Below are positions 32,553-40,006 of a DNA stretch of 61,433 nt, piece after piece. The stretch is from a virus. The DNA lies in the IMG/VR virus record IMGVR_UViG_3300035701_000031, positions 1 to 61,433 of that record; one strand, written 5' to 3'. The notes beneath the pieces were generated by a model. That model was not told the DNA's origin. It worked only from the letters and a program-made list of their open reading frames with translations, and searched no databases. The position numbers and the translations under genes were made by a program. Numbering within the stretch: the stretch's first letter is position 1; every line of letters begins with the position of its first letter.

Positions 32553-34053
32553 TTTCTTCACCTGCTTTTTTATTTTCCTCTTTTTCAATGTCTTCATTTA
32601 GCCCTTCCGTAATGATATGTTCTCTGGCTTTTTCTGCAATCATTGTCAAAAGCAATTCTTCAGTTTGCAGTGGAAGGTAGTTCATGCCCTTTGCCGAATA
32701 AAATATCATTTTAATTACTTTTTGTGGCGCAATTATATATTTCCCGCTTTTTGTTTGCCGTAAAATTTCGTTTTGCCCCCTCTGCCAAATTTCTTCAGCT
32801 AATTTTTTCAAAAAGTCCCATCTCATGCTTTCTTTTGCCTTTAAACGCCTAATGTGTTCTTGTTTAATTAATTCATATTCCCTGACAATTTTTAATGGAG
32901 GCATTTTCGCCAAAACATATCCTCTTGGCACAAGCATTCCATCATTTGCTCGATGGGTTTTAAGCATTAAAACAAAATAAGCAGGATACCCGCTTCTTTT
33001 TTCTTCTGAAATTTCACAATTAAGGCAGTTTAGCTTTTTGCACACATTGCAAACTTTATTTTTAAATCTAACTGGCTTAAAACTTTCAAGGGTATAATAA
33101 TGCTGATGTTGATGCAAAGAAGGGGCAATGTAAAGCAAATTACACATGGAAAATCGAAGTTGCTCTTCAAAATCTACTAACCTATTTCTAATTGTGTTTG
33201 ACATTAACCCAACTGAAGTTATCTGTTGTTCATCGCACATCATTGTTTGCCTGTTTTGGCTATGTGAAATCAAATCTTCCATTTCTTCAGGATAAAATGC
33301 AATATCTTGTAAGGAAAAAGGTCTGTCAAAAATTTTGCCAAGTATGCGCCCAAACTCAATATTACTTAAACTTTTACCTGAACCCTGACTATTATGAGTT
33401 AAAACCCCATTACCCAAATAAAAATTATGATTATCTGGAACTTGCAAATCAATTGTTTCATCAAATCCAATCTTTTTAATTGATTTGATTTTCACTGAAT
33501 AATTTTGAATTGAATTTCTAAATAAATTACCCCCAATTTTTAATTCGGATAATTTTTTTTCTTTTTTATTTGATAAAAAAAAGGTGTGGTCTTTAGTTGC
33601 ATATATTTTTGTATTATCTTCAACTGTTATTTCATATAACTGTTTTCTTCCAGAATGTATTATTTTTGCTCGTTTATATTCATCTTTGCCTGTCTCAAAA
33701 TTATGCGTTTTAACAAAAACAAATTTTTTAAATTGATTTAATTTTCTTTTTCCATTTTTTGCCCATATCAGAGTATCAAATTTTAAGCAACCTTCGGTGC
33801 TCATCACAACATTACTTCTTGAATCAGCCCTCCATTTCCAACTTTCAATGAGAAGAGAAGTTAATTTTTTTGGATTCTGTTGTTGTGCTAATCTCCAGTA
33901 TTCATCATACGTTGAGCTCGTTTCTGCGAGTTGATAATCTTGGTCAAATGCCCAAGCCGAAAGGGGGTCATCTGAAAAAATATTGAAAGTTTTCCATTGC
34001 CGAGAAAGAGGTTCAATTTCTTGTTTTTTAATTGATTCGATTTCAACTCCCAT
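32542..34053 (-). CDS. P-loop ATPase split by a mini-intein, 503 aa precursor
   Basis: After removing the intein, the sequence reads VVMSTEG joined to SQGSGKSLSNIEFG, a perfect Walker A motif. TMMCDEQQ follows about 55 residues later as Walker B, then a cysteine pair cluster (CNVCKKLNCLNC). The mature protein is about 370 residues. It fits viral assembly, packaging or Zot-like ATPases, but the exact group is unclear. Its neighbours are small membrane proteins, which supports an assembly role. Confidence 0.85.
   Translation of the reverse strand: MGVEIESIKKQEIEPLSRQWKTFNIFSDDPLSAWAFDQDYQLAETSSTYDEYWRLAQQQNPKKLTSLLIESWKWRADSRSNVVMSTEGCLKFDTLIWAKNGKRKLNQFKKFVFVKTHNFETGKDEYKRAKIIHSGRKQLYEITVEDNTKIYATKDHTFFLSNKKEKKLSELKIGGNLFRNSIQNYSVKIKSIKKIGFDETIDLQVPDNHNFYLGNGVLTHNSQGSGKSLSNIEFGRILGKIFDRPFSLQDIAFYPEEMEDLISHSQNRQTMMCDEQQITSVGLMSNTIRNRLVDFEEQLRFSMCNLLYIAPSLHQHQHYYTLESFKPVRFKNKVCNVCKKLNCLNCEISEEKRSGYPAYFVLMLKTHRANDGMLVPRGYVLAKMPPLKIVREYELIKQEHIRRLKAKESMRWDFLKKLAEEIWQRGQNEILRQTKSGKYIIAPQKVIKMIFYSAKGMNYLPLQTEELLLTMIAEKAREHIITEGLNEDIEKEENKKAGEENAI
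33391..33789 (-). mobile_element. Mini-intein inside the Walker A motif of the ATPase, 133 aa
   Basis: The intein runs from C89 to N221. Block A is CLKFDTLIWAKNG, block B TKDHTFFL, block F DLQVPDNHNFYLGNG, and it ends VLTHN with Ser222 as the +1 residue. No LAGLIDADG or HNH motif is present, so it splices but cannot home by itself. It splits GxxGxGKS after its first glycine. Confidence 0.92.
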
Positions 34054-34056
34054 TTT

Positions 34057-34791
34057 TTACCCCTCATTAAAATTAATTATTTTATCTAAAAGATTATTTG
34101 GATTTTTTAATTCGTTTTCCCAAATTCTTAATACGGTATATCCTTTATTTTTTAAAAAACAAGTTTGTTTTTTATCTTTTTTTGTCCCGTAAGGATATTT
34201 ATGCCAGTAATTTCCATCAATAAAAATAGCGATGTTTGGTTTTATAAAAAAATCAATGAACCCCAAATCATATTCGTATTGTGAAATAAATTTTATATGA
34301 TTTTGTTTTAAAATTTTTTGAAATTGCAATTCTAAAGAAGAAATTCTGGGGCAACTTTTATGCCCATTTTTAGCTGCTTCAATTTTTTTATTTGGATTTT
34401 TTTGTGCCCATTTTTTATTAATTTTAGATAATTTCTTTTTTTGTTTTGTTCCTTTTGAGGAGTTCCAATATTTTAATATTGATTCCCTTTGTTTATTTTT
34501 TATATTATCTGAAATTGGTATGCCAATCCTGCTTTTATTAAGTGCTGTTAAATGTGGATGTTTAATCCCATAGGCTATACTTTTTTTGCCTTTTTTGCCC
34601 AATAATCTATAATGATTTACTTCTTTACATTTCTCACTTGCTTTTTTTCCATAATTTGGATTTGCTTTTCCTTTATAACTCCGTCTTAACCTCCAAGTAT
34701 GCCCATGTATATATTTGGGAAATCCAGCCCAGTTATAGTGTTTTTTGAAGGATATTTCTTTTCCGCATCCACAAGCACATATATGATTCAT
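34057..34791 (-). CDS. Vsr/EDxHD-type homing endonuclease with NUMOD3-like repeats, 244 aa
   Basis: The N-terminus has CACGCGKE and GHTWR, as in the other endonucleases here, then NUMOD3-like units. The C-terminal domain starts LELQFQKILKQN and contains FIDFFI, IFIDGNYWHKYP and LKNKGYTVLRIWENEL, the pattern of Vsr-like EDxHD nucleases. The ATG at 34791 follows GGAGATAGAA. It lies directly upstream of the intein-bearing ATPase gene, so it may home into that locus. Confidence 0.86.
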   Translation of the reverse strand: MNHICACGCGKEISFKKHYNWAGFPKYIHGHTWRLRRSYKGKANPNYGKKASEKCKEVNHYRLLGKKGKKSIAYGIKHPHLTALNKSRIGIPISDNIKNKQRESILKYWNSSKGTKQKKKLSKINKKWAQKNPNKKIEAAKNGHKSCPRISSLELQFQKILKQNHIKFISQYEYDLGFIDFFIKPNIAIFIDGNYWHKYPYGTKKDKKQTCFLKNKGYTVLRIWENELKNPNNLLDKIINFNEG

Positions 34792-34805
34792 TTCTATCTC
34801 CAAAA

Positions 34806-34934
34806 TTAATTTCCCTTTTTATCCCTCATCAACCTATTTATAATTTCATCATAAGTTTCTCGTTTGGTTATCCTTTGTTTTTTCATTTTTTCAAGAGTGC
34901 TATGCTCAATCTGAATAGTAGTCCTTTGTTGCAT
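34806..34934 (-). CDS. Ribbon-helix-helix/antitoxin-like protein, 42 aa
   Basis: RTTIQIEHSTLEKMKKQRIT then KRETYDEIINRLM follows the strand-helix-helix pattern of VapB-type RHH proteins. It is placed between two operon parts with no toxin gene beside it, so it is more likely a regulator. Confidence 0.68.
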   Translation of the reverse strand: MQQRTTIQIEHSTLEKMKKQRITKRETYDEIINRLMRDKKGN

Positions 34935-34955
34935 ACATAATCAATACATAAAAGG

Positions 34956-35363
34956 CTATTTAAACTTATTGTTAAGCTGATATTTTTGTTCTTCTGCGAT
35001 AATTGATTTTTCATCTTGTTTTGGTTCATATTTGTAAATATCTTTTAGAAATTTCAAAAATTTCAACTCTTTTTCCAAAAATTCGTTTCTCTGCCACTTT
35101 TTTTCTTCTTTTTCCCTCGCTGTCCTTAAAGCCAGCACTGCAATCTCAATGTCATTTTCAGTGAAAATTACTTTAAAGTTTTTTATTTGGATTGATTGGG
35201 CAACTGTGTTAATCATTCCACCGATTCCCATAAATCCAAAAAATAATAGGATGAGTATTGCCCGTTCAAAGCCAACAGTTTCAAAAACATATAAATATGA
35301 ATACAAGCAAAAAAGCATTATTGCAAGATTAATTATTAATTGAATTAAATTTTTTGGTGTCAT
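34956..35363 (-). CDS. Membrane protein with two helices and charged tail, 135 aa
   Basis: Starts MTPKNLIQLIINLAIML at 35363 after GAGGTTGAGC and overlaps the upstream stop as ATGA. Two membrane helices are followed by a charged, probably coiled-coil C-terminus (LRTAREKEEKKWQRNEFLEK). No family recognised. Confidence 0.74.
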   Translation of the reverse strand: MTPKNLIQLIINLAIMLFCLYSYLYVFETVGFERAILILLFFGFMGIGGMINTVAQSIQIKNFKVIFTENDIEIAVLALRTAREKEEKKWQRNEFLEKELKFLKFLKDIYKYEPKQDEKSIIAEEQKYQLNNKFK

Positions 35364-35617
35364 CCAATGCTCAACCTCAAATTTTTGAATTTTGGATTTT
35401 TTGCACAATCACAATTCAATTCCCAAATATATTGTATTTGACCCGTTTTTGAATCCACTGCCTTTTTCATTTCCTTCCCGCAAACTGCACATTTAGGTTT
35501 TCCATTTTCTGAAAATAAATCTGTTTTTATATTTACTTTGTGCTTGCTCACTATTCCCCTCTGGGCAAATTCACTCATTGCGTTCCACACGTCTTTTTCT
35601 ATAATTGCTTCACTCAT
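35360..35617 (-). CDS. Zinc-ribbon protein, 85 aa
   Basis: CAVCGKEMKKAVD and LNCDCAKNPKF supply two cysteine pairs spaced like a zinc ribbon. It overlaps the membrane-protein gene downstream and the small zinc gene upstream. A regulatory role is possible. Confidence 0.7.
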   Translation of the reverse strand: MSEAIIEKDVWNAMSEFAQRGIVSKHKVNIKTDLFSENGKPKCAVCGKEMKKAVDSKTGQIQYIWELNCDCAKNPKFKNLRLSIG

Positions 35618-35765
35618 TTATTTCAGCTCCTTGCTTTTCGTTTATTTCCGAAATCAATGCACAGTTTTTGCATAACAAAAGAATATTTTTGTTTTCAATT
35701 ACCAAAACATAGAACAATCCGCCGCCACAATTGTCGCAATAAAAAGAATCAATCTTTATTGCCAT
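35610..35765 (-). CDS. 51-residue zinc-ribbon protein
   Basis: The start at 35765 (MAIKIDSFYCDNCGGG) follows GAGGGGAAAA. CDNC and a later CKNC make a zinc ribbon. The IS element lies just upstream and the longer frame reaching 35810 would run toward its end. Confidence 0.66.
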   Translation of the reverse strand: MAIKIDSFYCDNCGGGLFYVLVIENKNILLLCKNCALISEINEKQGAEINE

Positions 35766-35814
35766 TTTTCCCCTCTGTCTGCTTTTTTGATTGTTCTTTA
35801 ATAATCTCAATCAA

Positions 35815-35990
35815 GTGAACCTCCCACGACTAAAGTCGTGGGCTTCTTGCTTCGGGGCGCATCCTTTCGTCATTTCACATCCCCTACGAGCAAACGGTGG
35901 TTCTCCACCGCAGGATACAAACAAACATCACCATCAATATTTTGATGATAAATGTTTATTGCTCCATTTACATCTCTGTCTTGCTTATAT
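35815..35990 (-). ncRNA. Candidate omega-RNA region at the tnpB 3' end
   Basis: In IS200/605 elements the guide RNA covers the 3' end of tnpB and the right end, and its guide lies just outside the element. Here a stable hairpin (35823..35842) sits right before the predicted border, and the guide would be the bases below 35815 on the minus strand. Placement is by family knowledge; the exact 5' end is not visible. Confidence 0.5.
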
Positions 35991-37063
35991 CCGCAATCAC
36001 ATTCATATTTCCTGTCTATTGGCTTATTGAAGTTGCCACAAGCTGGGCAGAGTTGCGAGGTGTATGGTTCTGGGACTTTTGCCAGTTCTATTCCTTTTTC
36101 TTCGCATTTGTTTTGCAATCGTTTATACAGCAAATCAAACGACCAAAGGTTGTGCGTCATCTGGTTTGCTTTTCTATTTTTTTGCGGTTTTGCAAGTATA
36201 TCTTTTACATCTCCGACAACTATTTTGTCTGGAGCTGCGTCTTTTATTGTCCAAGAAACAATATTTTTGAAATAATCATCAACCATCAAATGCCTTTTTT
36301 GATATAGTGCATTAATCTGTTTTGTTGAATAGCGATTGTTTCTTGTTTTTGCAATCTTTTGCAGGCGTTTTATTTTTTTGGTTAGTTGTTTCCATTTTTT
36401 GACTATTGGATTTGGATAGAGATATGCTTTCTCATTATCAAAGCCGACAATGCCTCTTTTGATGCCAATGTCTATTGCAAGTATGTTGTTTCCTTGTTTT
36501 TGCTCTGGGTCTTTGATTTCAACAGATTGATATAAATAAAACTTTTTCTTTATCTTATTGTAATGGATTTCTGCTTGCCTCTGTTTTCCTTCCCATCTTG
36601 GCATTCCATTGTATTCCAAAACTATGCCTTTTAGCTCTGTTTCTTTTCTCATTGCTCTTGATAATGGCAAGTGGACTTTATCATTTTTAAAATGATATTG
36701 CCCTGCATCTATCCGCAGCATACTTGGAATTGTTGTATTGGTTGCCCTATTTTTGTAATATTTTGGCAATCCGACTTTTTTTTGGGCTTTTGATTTGATG
36801 AGTTTGAAAAACGCATTAACCATAAACGAGTGTTTTTGCAGCATTGGGAGAGCATAGCTTCTTCCAAGTTTTTGATAGTCGTCTTTTGTTTGGATTGCTT
36901 GTTGCTGTTTGTAAAACGATTTTACTTTTTCTTTTTTGAATATAGCCTGCCTAAAGTTATAGTTAGCCATATTCCAGACGCAAGAGGATAGCGTCATTAA
37001 TTCCAGCAAGAGTTTCTTTTGCTGTTTGTTTACAGCCAGTTCTACAACGTTTGTTCTCTGCAT
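35870..37063 (-). CDS. tnpB: TnpB RNA-guided nuclease, 397 aa
   Basis: RuvC-I is NILAIDIGIKRG (D198) and RuvC-III is DRDVNGA (D364). The zinc site has CPACG and CDCG, and YTSQLCPACG is typical. In place of the usual ED of RuvC-II the sequence is IVVGDVKDIL (G284-D285). A glutamate pair on the next helix (E321, E322) could take over, as in TnpBs with a moved catalytic residue. TnpB cuts DNA guided by an RNA from the element end. Length is normal. Confidence 0.92.
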   Translation of the reverse strand: MQRTNVVELAVNKQQKKLLLELMTLSSCVWNMANYNFRQAIFKKEKVKSFYKQQQAIQTKDDYQKLGRSYALPMLQKHSFMVNAFFKLIKSKAQKKVGLPKYYKNRATNTTIPSMLRIDAGQYHFKNDKVHLPLSRAMRKETELKGIVLEYNGMPRWEGKQRQAEIHYNKIKKKFYLYQSVEIKDPEQKQGNNILAIDIGIKRGIVGFDNEKAYLYPNPIVKKWKQLTKKIKRLQKIAKTRNNRYSTKQINALYQKRHLMVDDYFKNIVSWTIKDAAPDKIVVGDVKDILAKPQKNRKANQMTHNLWSFDLLYKRLQNKCEEKGIELAKVPEPYTSQLCPACGNFNKPIDRKYECDCGYKQDRDVNGAINIYHQNIDGDVCLYPAVENHRLLVGDVK

Positions 37064-37156
37064 TTTTTATCACTTTATTGCCTCGCTAACCCATTCTTAA
37101 AAGAATGGGATTGCGCTTCGGCACATTCATTTCTTTTCACCAATTTAATTTTTTTG

Positions 37157-37300
37157 TTATTCTCCTAACATTTCTTTTGTGTCATTTAATTCTCTTTCTT
37201 TTTTAAATTGCTTAAATTTTTCGTTTATCCATTCTCTTGAAAACTTTTCTTTTTTGGGGGAATTGACAAGCCAATACCCAAATTCGATGGCTTCGTTCAT
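37157..37300 (-). CDS. 47-residue hypothetical protein
   Basis: Starts MNEAIEFGYWLVNSPKKEKF and overlaps the upstream gene as ATGA. Its stop lies just before the left end of the IS element. No family recognised. Confidence 0.6.
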   Translation of the reverse strand: MNEAIEFGYWLVNSPKKEKFSREWINEKFKQFKKERELNDTKEMLGE

Positions 37301-37605
37301 TTTTCTTCAGCCCCTATTTCCTTGCGAACTGCACCCATTACTCTTACAGCAATTTCTTCCGCCGTAAAAAAATCAAGTTTGCTTTTCTTGTTTTTTGCAA
37401 TTTCATTGCATAATTCTTCAAAAAAATTTCCTAAAAATCCCAGCATTTCCAGTTTTCCCTGTATTTTTCCTTGTTCATAATCTGTTATGCTGCTTTCCTT
37501 CTTCTCTTCTTCCAACAGCGCATCCCTCACAATTTCTTCTGGGTGTGCGGAATTGGCAGAAATTTTTCCTTGCTCATAATCGATGGTGCTACTTTCTCCG
37601 CCCAT
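37297..37605 (-). CDS. Acidic protein with duplicated DYEQGKI motif, 102 aa
   Basis: TIDYEQGKISANS and ITDYEQGKIQGKLE are two copies of one short motif, 32 residues apart. The C-terminus is helical. The ATG at 37605 overlaps the stop region of the upstream membrane protein. Function unknown. Confidence 0.7.
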   Translation of the reverse strand: MGGESSTIDYEQGKISANSAHPEEIVRDALLEEEKKESSITDYEQGKIQGKLEMLGFLGNFFEELCNEIAKNKKSKLDFFTAEEIAVRVMGAVRKEIGAEEK

Positions 37606-37785
37606 TTAATTACCTGCCTGTTTTGTTTTATTCCAATCTGTTGCTTTTTTTGTTAAAATTCCAATAAAAAAAAATCCAATTGCCCCAGTCAAAAAACGCA
37701 AATCCCAAATCAAACAATATAGCAAAAAACAAACTATTGCTGTCCAGCCCATAATTTCAGTAGCAAAATAATCTGATTCGCCCAT
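37606..37785 (-). CDS. Small two-helix membrane protein, 59 aa
   Basis: Two hydrophobic stretches (IMGWTAIVCFLLYCLIW and FLTGAIGFFFIGIL) with a basic end. The start at 37785 directly follows the stop of the next gene. Role unknown. Confidence 0.64.
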   Translation of the reverse strand: MGESDYFATEIMGWTAIVCFLLYCLIWDLRFLTGAIGFFFIGILTKKATDWNKTKQAGN

Positions 37786-37965
37786 TTAATCACCTATCTG
37801 TTTTTTTGCTTTTCTCAATATTTCCTTCTTGAAAGTGTTTACTATGATTCCATTATGTTTCTCAAACTCTTTTTCCATCCATTCAAGCATTTCTTGCTTT
37901 CCTTGTTGCCTGCCAGTTTCAATTCCAGAATCATATCCATTTGCAAAAGATTCCTCTTCACTCAT
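37786..37965 (-). CDS. 59-residue protein, paralogue of 8698..8904
   Basis: MSEEESFANGYDSGIETGRQ and KQEMLEWMEKEFEKHNG match the protein at 8698..8904 in order and spacing. It overlaps the upstream coiled-coil gene. Function unknown. Confidence 0.64.
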   Translation of the reverse strand: MSEEESFANGYDSGIETGRQQGKQEMLEWMEKEFEKHNGIIVNTFKKEILRKAKKQIGD

Positions 37966-38146
37966 TTTCCTTCACCGCTTGCTTTTTTGCTTTCTTTATT
38001 TTTTTAATTTCTTTTAATAATTTTTTGTATTCAAGAAAAGACGCATTGGCATCTTCCATATTTCGTTCAGCAATGCCACGCCAAACTTTTAATGTTCTTT
38101 TTAATTTTTTATTTTCTGTTCTCAATTCTGGTGAACTTTTGCTCAT
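37958..38146 (-). CDS. 62-residue coiled-coil protein
   Basis: The start at 38146 (MSKSSPELRTENKKLKRTL) follows GGAGTGAG. A continuous charged helix with a lysine-rich end. Function unknown. Confidence 0.62.
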   Translation of the reverse strand: MSKSSPELRTENKKLKRTLKVWRGIAERNMEDANASFLEYKKLLKEIKKIKKAKKQAVKENE

Positions 38147-38151
38147 TTTTC

Positions 38152-38244
38152 TCACTCCAGTTGAATTATATTTTTGCTTCCACACGCAATGCGCTTTTTA
38201 TGCCCATTTGAGAATATTGTCCCGCAATATTTGCATTGTTGCAT
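38152..38244 (-). CDS. 30-residue zinc-knuckle-like peptide
   Basis: MQQCKYCGTIFSNGHKKRIA has a CxxC pair, a histidine and one later cysteine. It overlaps the end of the 38245 gene. Very short but well placed. Confidence 0.48.
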   Translation of the reverse strand: MQQCKYCGTIFSNGHKKRIACGSKNIIQLE

Positions 38245-38850
38245 TCAAACTCCCACATCAGGCAAATCATCAGCCATTGCGCTTGAAAAGCTCGGCGGTT
38301 GTGTCGGCTGGTCAAGTGAAATATTGTGTTCATCGCAAAGCTGCACATAGTAATCTATTATTTCTTCCATTGTATTGTCAAGCGCAATAATTATCCCTGC
38401 AAGTGTAATTTGCTTTTTCTGGTAGGTCTTTGTCGGGGAATACCCAAGCATCTGGTCTCTATCCAGAACATATTGCAAAACACTTAATGGGATTCTATAA
38501 TTCTTGTTGTCCATTCCCAAAACATTCACTCCTTGAAATAACAAATTTAATTTTTTTACCATAACTGGTTCATTCAATCTTTTTGCAAAAATTTTGACGA
38601 ATTGATAAAGTTTCACACATTGCCTCGGCTGCGTTGCCGAAAGAATGTTCATTATGATTACTGCGAGATTTGAGAATGGCTGTTCCTGCACGCTTCTCAT
38701 TGGGGGTTCAAATATTTTTTTTATTTTTCTTTTTTGTTTTCCTTTGATTTCAACTTCATCCTCTTCTTCCTCTGGGTCTGGCTCTTCAAATTCTGGCGGA
38801 AAGTCTGGCTCGCTATTTTCAACATCAACTTCATCGGGAATGGTTGGCAT
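38245..38850 (-). CDS. Hypothetical protein with acidic N-terminus, 201 aa
   Basis: The start at 38850 follows AAGGAAGTGAAAAAT. Residues 1-45 are strongly acidic (EFEEPDPEEEEDEVEI), then a basic patch (KGKQKRKIKK), then a helical domain with NLAVIIMNILSATQPRQCVK. The acidic tail could mimic DNA or bind a basic partner. No family recognised. Confidence 0.74.
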   Translation of the reverse strand: MPTIPDEVDVENSEPDFPPEFEEPDPEEEEDEVEIKGKQKRKIKKIFEPPMRSVQEQPFSNLAVIIMNILSATQPRQCVKLYQFVKIFAKRLNEPVMVKKLNLLFQGVNVLGMDNKNYRIPLSVLQYVLDRDQMLGYSPTKTYQKKQITLAGIIIALDNTMEEIIDYYVQLCDEHNISLDQPTQPPSFSSAMADDLPDVGV

Positions 38851-38936
38851 ATTTTTCACTTCCTTTTTTGTAATTGTGGGCAAATGAAGTCAAGGAGGTA
38901 AAAGAAAAGCTTTGTGAGCATTCTTTAACTTTGACT

Positions 38937-39365
38937 TTACCTGCTTGCCACTTTTTTAAACTCCTTTTTCTCAATTTCCTCTTTTGTCTTTTTAATTAAC
39001 GCATCGGTTTCTTCTGTGTATTCCCCACTCTCAATTTTTGTTTCGTGTGTTAAGCATCTATGCGTTTTGCTTGTTTGCAACACCGCATCTTTTACATCAA
39101 TTCCCTTTTTTTTCATGTCATTAATAAATTTTTCTCTTTCAAACTCTTTTTCTTTATTTCGCAAATAAATTGCCCTTGGAATAAATTTTCTTACGCCATA
39201 TGCTCTACTTTGATGGGGCGGGTAATAAAGTTGGCATCCGCATTGGCAAATTTCAGAAGTCCAGTCTCGTGTAATTTTAAGAGATATTGGACTTTCACAA
39301 TTAAGGCAAATCACCTTTTGTCGTTCAAGAGATTTTGATATATTTAAAAAATCCCAAACTGCCAT
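38937..39365 (-). CDS. Zinc-ribbon protein, 142 aa
   Basis: The start at 39365 (MAVWDFLNISKSLERQK) follows GGGGGTTTGAAA. CLNCESP and ICQCGCQLYYPP form a zinc ribbon near residue 20-50. The rest is helical and charged (NKEKEFEREKFINDMKKKG). Possibly a regulator or structural partner. Confidence 0.72.
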   Translation of the reverse strand: MAVWDFLNISKSLERQKVICLNCESPISLKITRDWTSEICQCGCQLYYPPHQSRAYGVRKFIPRAIYLRNKEKEFEREKFINDMKKKGIDVKDAVLQTSKTHRCLTHETKIESGEYTEETDALIKKTKEEIEKKEFKKVASR

Positions 39366-39370
39366 TTCTT

Positions 39371-39832
39371 TCAAACCCCCATCATTATTAGTAAAACCAA
39401 GCAAATTGCACACGCTAAAACATAAAGCGAACCCAATTTTCTGTTCCAAAACATTGTTGTGTCTTTTTTCAAATCATAGGTGTCTGGTTCGACTGGCTGT
39501 TTTAATGGGTTCAAACCCCACATTTTTGTTTTTGCTTGTTCAAAACTTGTATCGACTGTGTTCATTGCTTCTCTTGGGATTGCTGTGTGATGCCTTGCCT
39601 GCGGTGTCATTTGTTCTTGTTTTGCCTGTATTTCTTTTGATAGTTGGCTGTAAACTTGCTGGTATGCCTGTTTTTGCCGAATGGGTTGCGCCATTGGTTG
39701 TGGCTGTGGCTGCTGTTGTTGTTTTGGCTGTATTGGTCTTCGTGATTGCTTGGGTTTTTTAAAAATCTCATTAAAGAGAAGAACGCCGAAAATAAAAATT
39801 CCAATGAGTGCAATAATAAAAAGAATGTTCAT
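39371..39832 (-). CDS. Membrane protein with glutamine/proline-rich middle, 153 aa
   Basis: The N-terminal helix MNILFIIALIGIFIFGVLLF is followed by a Q/P-rich part (IQPKQQQQPQPQPMAQPI), a soluble part, and a C-terminal hydrophobic segment (LGSLYVLACAICLVLLIMM). The ATG at 39832 follows AAGGCGATTTTG. Likely an envelope or assembly component. Confidence 0.72.
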   Translation of the reverse strand: MNILFIIALIGIFIFGVLLFNEIFKKPKQSRRPIQPKQQQQPQPQPMAQPIRQKQAYQQVYSQLSKEIQAKQEQMTPQARHHTAIPREAMNTVDTSFEQAKTKMWGLNPLKQPVEPDTYDLKKDTTMFWNRKLGSLYVLACAICLVLLIMMGV

Positions 39833-39842
39833 CAAAATCGCC

Positions 39843-39992
39843 TTATTTCCTTTTGTAATATCCTGCAATTCTTCGTTCTAAATATTCCCATTCCCGTTCC
39901 AAATTTTCTCTATATTCTCCTTGCAAAGGCAGTCCAGCAAGAAGCCTAACAAAAATATCTGAAATTACTTTATTTTTTGGTTTGAACCCCAT
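39843..39992 (-). CDS. 49-residue hypothetical protein
   Basis: Starts MGFKPKNKVISDIFVRLLAG and ends in a charged helix (EYRENLEREWEYLERRI). It fills the space between two membrane-protein genes and follows GGGATAAAG. Function unknown. Confidence 0.6.
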   Translation of the reverse strand: MGFKPKNKVISDIFVRLLAGLPLQGEYRENLEREWEYLERRIAGYYKRK

Positions 39993-40006
39993 CTTTATCC
40001 CTTTTT

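Larger units (their letters stand above)
35815..37145 (-). mobile_element. IS200/IS605-type (IS1341-like) element carrying only tnpB
   Basis: Hairpins flank the gene: CCCATTCTT/AAGAATGGG at 37090..37109 near the left end and CCCACGAC/GTCGTGGG at 35823..35842 near the right end. On the gene strand the right hairpin is followed by AGGTTCAC, similar to GTAGTTCAC behind the relict at 41742. There are no terminal inverted repeats and no tnpA, as usual for IS1341-type units. The left border is approximate. The element sits between two small genes without breaking either. Confidence 0.85.

Noticed and set aside
34806-34934. A VapBC-type toxin-antitoxin pair
   Set aside because: Only the RHH half can be seen; neighbouring genes are an endonuclease of the homing type and a membrane protein, with no PIN or RelE-like toxin.
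35823-35842. Hairpin near 35.8 kb as a transcription terminator
   Set aside because: Its place at the right end of an IS200/605-type element next to GGTTCAC fits transposon end recognition and guide RNA structure better.
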